From assembly GCA_050300015.1 (NCBI GenBank), contig JBNKWZ010000027.1, forward strand, positions 340,122 through 404,121: a DNA stretch of 64,000 bases. Direction: 5' to 3'. Positions 62,429-64,000 of this stretch are shown in pieces. The number at the start of each line of letters is the position of its first letter. Position 1 is the first letter of the stretch. The notes below the pieces were generated by a model. That model searched no databases, had not been told where the DNA came from, and saw nothing but the letters and a program-made list of their open reading frames with translations. The DNA comes from CAYZQH01 sp050300015. Lineage in GTDB: Bacteria; Pseudomonadota; Gammaproteobacteria; Pseudomonadales; Cellvibrionaceae. Position numbers and translations under genes: made by a program.

Positions 62429-64000
62429 ATGTTTCATTTGTCTCGAATTTGGATAGTATTTTGCCTTTTAGCTCTGGCCAATACTTGCCTGGCAACGCCG
62501 CCAATTGAGGCCTACGGCGAGTTACCCAATACTTCACAAATGACACTGTCTCCCGATGGCAAGACTATCGCTTTCCGCCGTGTTAACGATGGCAAAGATA
62601 CCTTAATGATTTACTCGATAGACAAACAGAAGCTGATTCGTGCCGTGGATGTCTCCTTGGTGTCACCCGAAGGGTTGTTTTTTATCAGTAATAGCCAGCT
62701 GGTCATTCGCGCATCTGAGCATAAAAGGCTCCCGGGGTTTTTGGGGTCCCACGACATTCGCGCGGCCTATGTACTAGACACCAAAACCGGGCAGCTCGAG
62801 CAACTCTTACGCCACGGCGACAAAGTCTACATCGGTCAACTGGATGTCAGTCAAATCATTGGTGTTTCAAAAGATAAGAAGTTTGTTTATATGCCGGCCA
62901 TCGTAGCCAAAGGGGACTGGATGCAAAGTGGCGATACAGGGCAGGGCCCGAGCGAAAACACGGGTTATGCCGTGATGAAAGTAGAGCTTGCCTCACCCAA
63001 GCATCCCTCAAAAGTGAGCCACGATCACGACAACGCCATAAACTATTTTCTGGATAAAAAAGGCAATGTATTAGTAGAGGAACGCTATAGCCAGCACTCC
63101 AACCGTCATGAGGTGTACGTTAAACACGGCTCCAATTGGGAAGCCATTTATAGAAAGAGGGTGGAGCCTAGAACTTTAAGTATTGTCGGCCTGACACCCG
63201 ACTATAAATCCTTGGTGGTTTTAGCCTATGGCGGTAAGAATCGACGCCAGTATTACACCATGTCTTTGAAAGATGGCTCCCTTGATGACCCCGGCATTAA
63301 CATCAGCGATCATGACATAGAACACGTCATTACCGATATTAACCGAGTGGTGCAAGGCGTTCGATATGAGGGCTTTACACCCAGTTATCAATTTTTTGAT
63401 AAAAAACTGGATCAACGCGTTAAACAGTTATTAGACAAATTTTCTGGTAATGCCGTTTCTATCGAATCCTGGAGTGACGACTGGAAAAAGCTATTGATTT
63501 ATGTGGCGGGGTCAAATTTTTCTGGTGAATATTATTTGTTTGACGAGAAATTGAAAGGTCAATTTCTGAGTGACTCTCGCCCCGCCATTAAAAATGAAAT
63601 GGTCAACCCCATCGCAACGGTCACCGTCACGGCTCAAGATGGGCTAAAAATCCCAACACTGTTGACCATCCCGAAAGACAAAATCTCGACAATAAAAAAC
63701 CTACCCGCAGTCGTATTGCCACACGGGGGGCCCCTCGCCAACGATAAGGCAGAATTCGATTGGATAGCGCAAGCGCTTGCCAGTCGTGGTTATATGGTTA
63801 TTCAGCCCCAGTACCGAGGGTCTTCCGGGTTCGGCTGGAAATTTGTTGAGGCTGGCTTCGGCGAGTGGGGTGGCAAAATGCTAACCGATATCAACGATGT
63901 TCTGGACTTCACCATCAGCAAAGGTTTCGTCGACAAAAACCGGGTGTGCATTGCAGGCGCTAGCTACGGCGGCTATGCAGCCTTGGCCAACGGCGCAAAA
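62429..64000 (+). CDS. S9 (prolyl oligopeptidase) family serine peptidase, 3' truncated by window
   Basis: 524 codons are visible and the frame is open to the last base. The ATG at 62429 follows AAAGGA; an ATG two codons earlier is too close to that site. A signal peptide (IWIVFCLLALANTCLA) implies export. The N-terminal part is a WD/beta-propeller-like region (MTLSPDGKTIAFRRV, LMIYSIDKQK). From about residue 400 the alpha/beta-hydrolase domain begins (PKDKISTIKNLPAVVLPHGGP, then IQPQYRGSSGFG). The nucleophile elbow GASYGGYAAL puts the catalytic Ser at 512. Asp and His lie beyond the window. Family members are dipeptidyl- or acylaminoacyl-peptidases that digest imported or periplasmic peptides. 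Confidence 0.93.
   Translation, partial: MFHLSRIWIVFCLLALANTCLATPPIEAYGELPNTSQMTLSPDGKTIAFRRVNDGKDTLMIYSIDKQKLIRAVDVSLVSPEGLFFISNSQLVIRASEHKRLPGFLGSHDIRAAYVLDTKTGQLEQLLRHGDKVYIGQLDVSQIIGVSKDKKFVYMPAIVAKGDWMQSGDTGQGPSENTGYAVMKVELASPKHPSKVSHDHDNAINYFLDKKGNVLVEERYSQHSNRHEVYVKHGSNWEAIYRKRVEPRTLSIVGLTPDYKSLVVLAYGGKNRRQYYTMSLKDGSLDDPGINISDHDIEHVITDINRVVQGVRYEGFTPSYQFFDKKLDQRVKQLLDKFSGNAVSIESWSDDWKKLLIYVAGSNFSGEYYLFDEKLKGQFLSDSRPAIKNEMVNPIATVTVTAQDGLKIPTLLTIPKDKISTIKNLPAVVLPHGGPLANDKAEFDWIAQALASRGYMVIQPQYRGSSGFGWKFVEAGFGEWGGKMLTDINDVLDFTISKGFVDKNRVCIAGASYGGYAALANGAK

Overview
The window looks like chromosomal DNA from a marine, polysaccharide-degrading gammaproteobacterium of the Cellvibrio/Saccharophagus/Simiduia type. 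The evidence is many secreted carbohydrate-active enzymes with polyserine linkers, lipoprotein forms of those enzymes, a C-terminal sorting-type tail on the xylanase, and housekeeping genes (rimK, katG, type II NADH dehydrogenase, DUF748, DUF2780, DUF3313) typical of that order. No rRNA, tRNA, CRISPR array, prophage or intact insertion sequence was seen.

Region 1 (1-25 kb) is a xylan-utilisation region. It holds a truncated GH43, two related alpha/beta-hydrolase esterases, a GH11 xylanase with malectin-like domain, a GH3-PA14 lipoprotein, a malectin-like esterase lipoprotein, a cytoplasmic-type GH43 xylosidase and a GH31-PA14 alpha-xylosidase lipoprotein. Together they could deacetylate, cut and debranch glucuronoarabinoxylan or xyloglucan-type oligosaccharides at the surface and finish in the cytoplasm. 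Between them sit a serpin lipoprotein and a beta-propeller lipoprotein that share an identical 28-bp upstream element, a metallopeptidase-like lipoprotein with three C-terminal repeats, and a truncated AraC-type effector-binding domain lying in frame behind an esterase stop codon.

Region 2 (25-35 kb) has a quinone-oxidoreductase-like MDR enzyme, an exported pair of unknown protein plus HExxH zincin, a lone TonB-dependent receptor, rimK, ndh and a DUF2780 protein.

Region 3 (35.7-45.5 kb) is a redox island. It contains a diheme cytochrome c lipoprotein and two parallel cassettes, each reading outer-membrane beta-barrel, exported FMN-binding protein, then inner-membrane protein. The second cassette also carries an ApbE flavin transferase. 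Each cassette has a Fur-box-like site upstream and a strong hairpin between the barrel gene and the FMN-protein gene. The likely role is iron-controlled extracytoplasmic flavin electron transfer. I regard this as the best candidate for a little-described system.

Region 4 (46-64 kb) holds katG, a DUF748 protein, a DUF3313 lipoprotein, two gene remnants (one broken at a run of seven Cs), a tight three-gene signalling operon (globin-coupled hybrid kinase, CheR-type methyltransferase, REC-PAS-GGDEF-EAL), a SHOCT protein, and the start of an S9 peptidase that runs off the window.

A dispersed repeat of roughly 65-150 bp, with a CTATTAACCCGG end and hairpins that include a compensatory base-pair change, occurs in at least four intergenic regions. 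A second repeat follows the stop codons of two neighbouring polyserine lipoprotein genes. Family assignments rest on motif recognition by eye; no database search was run.
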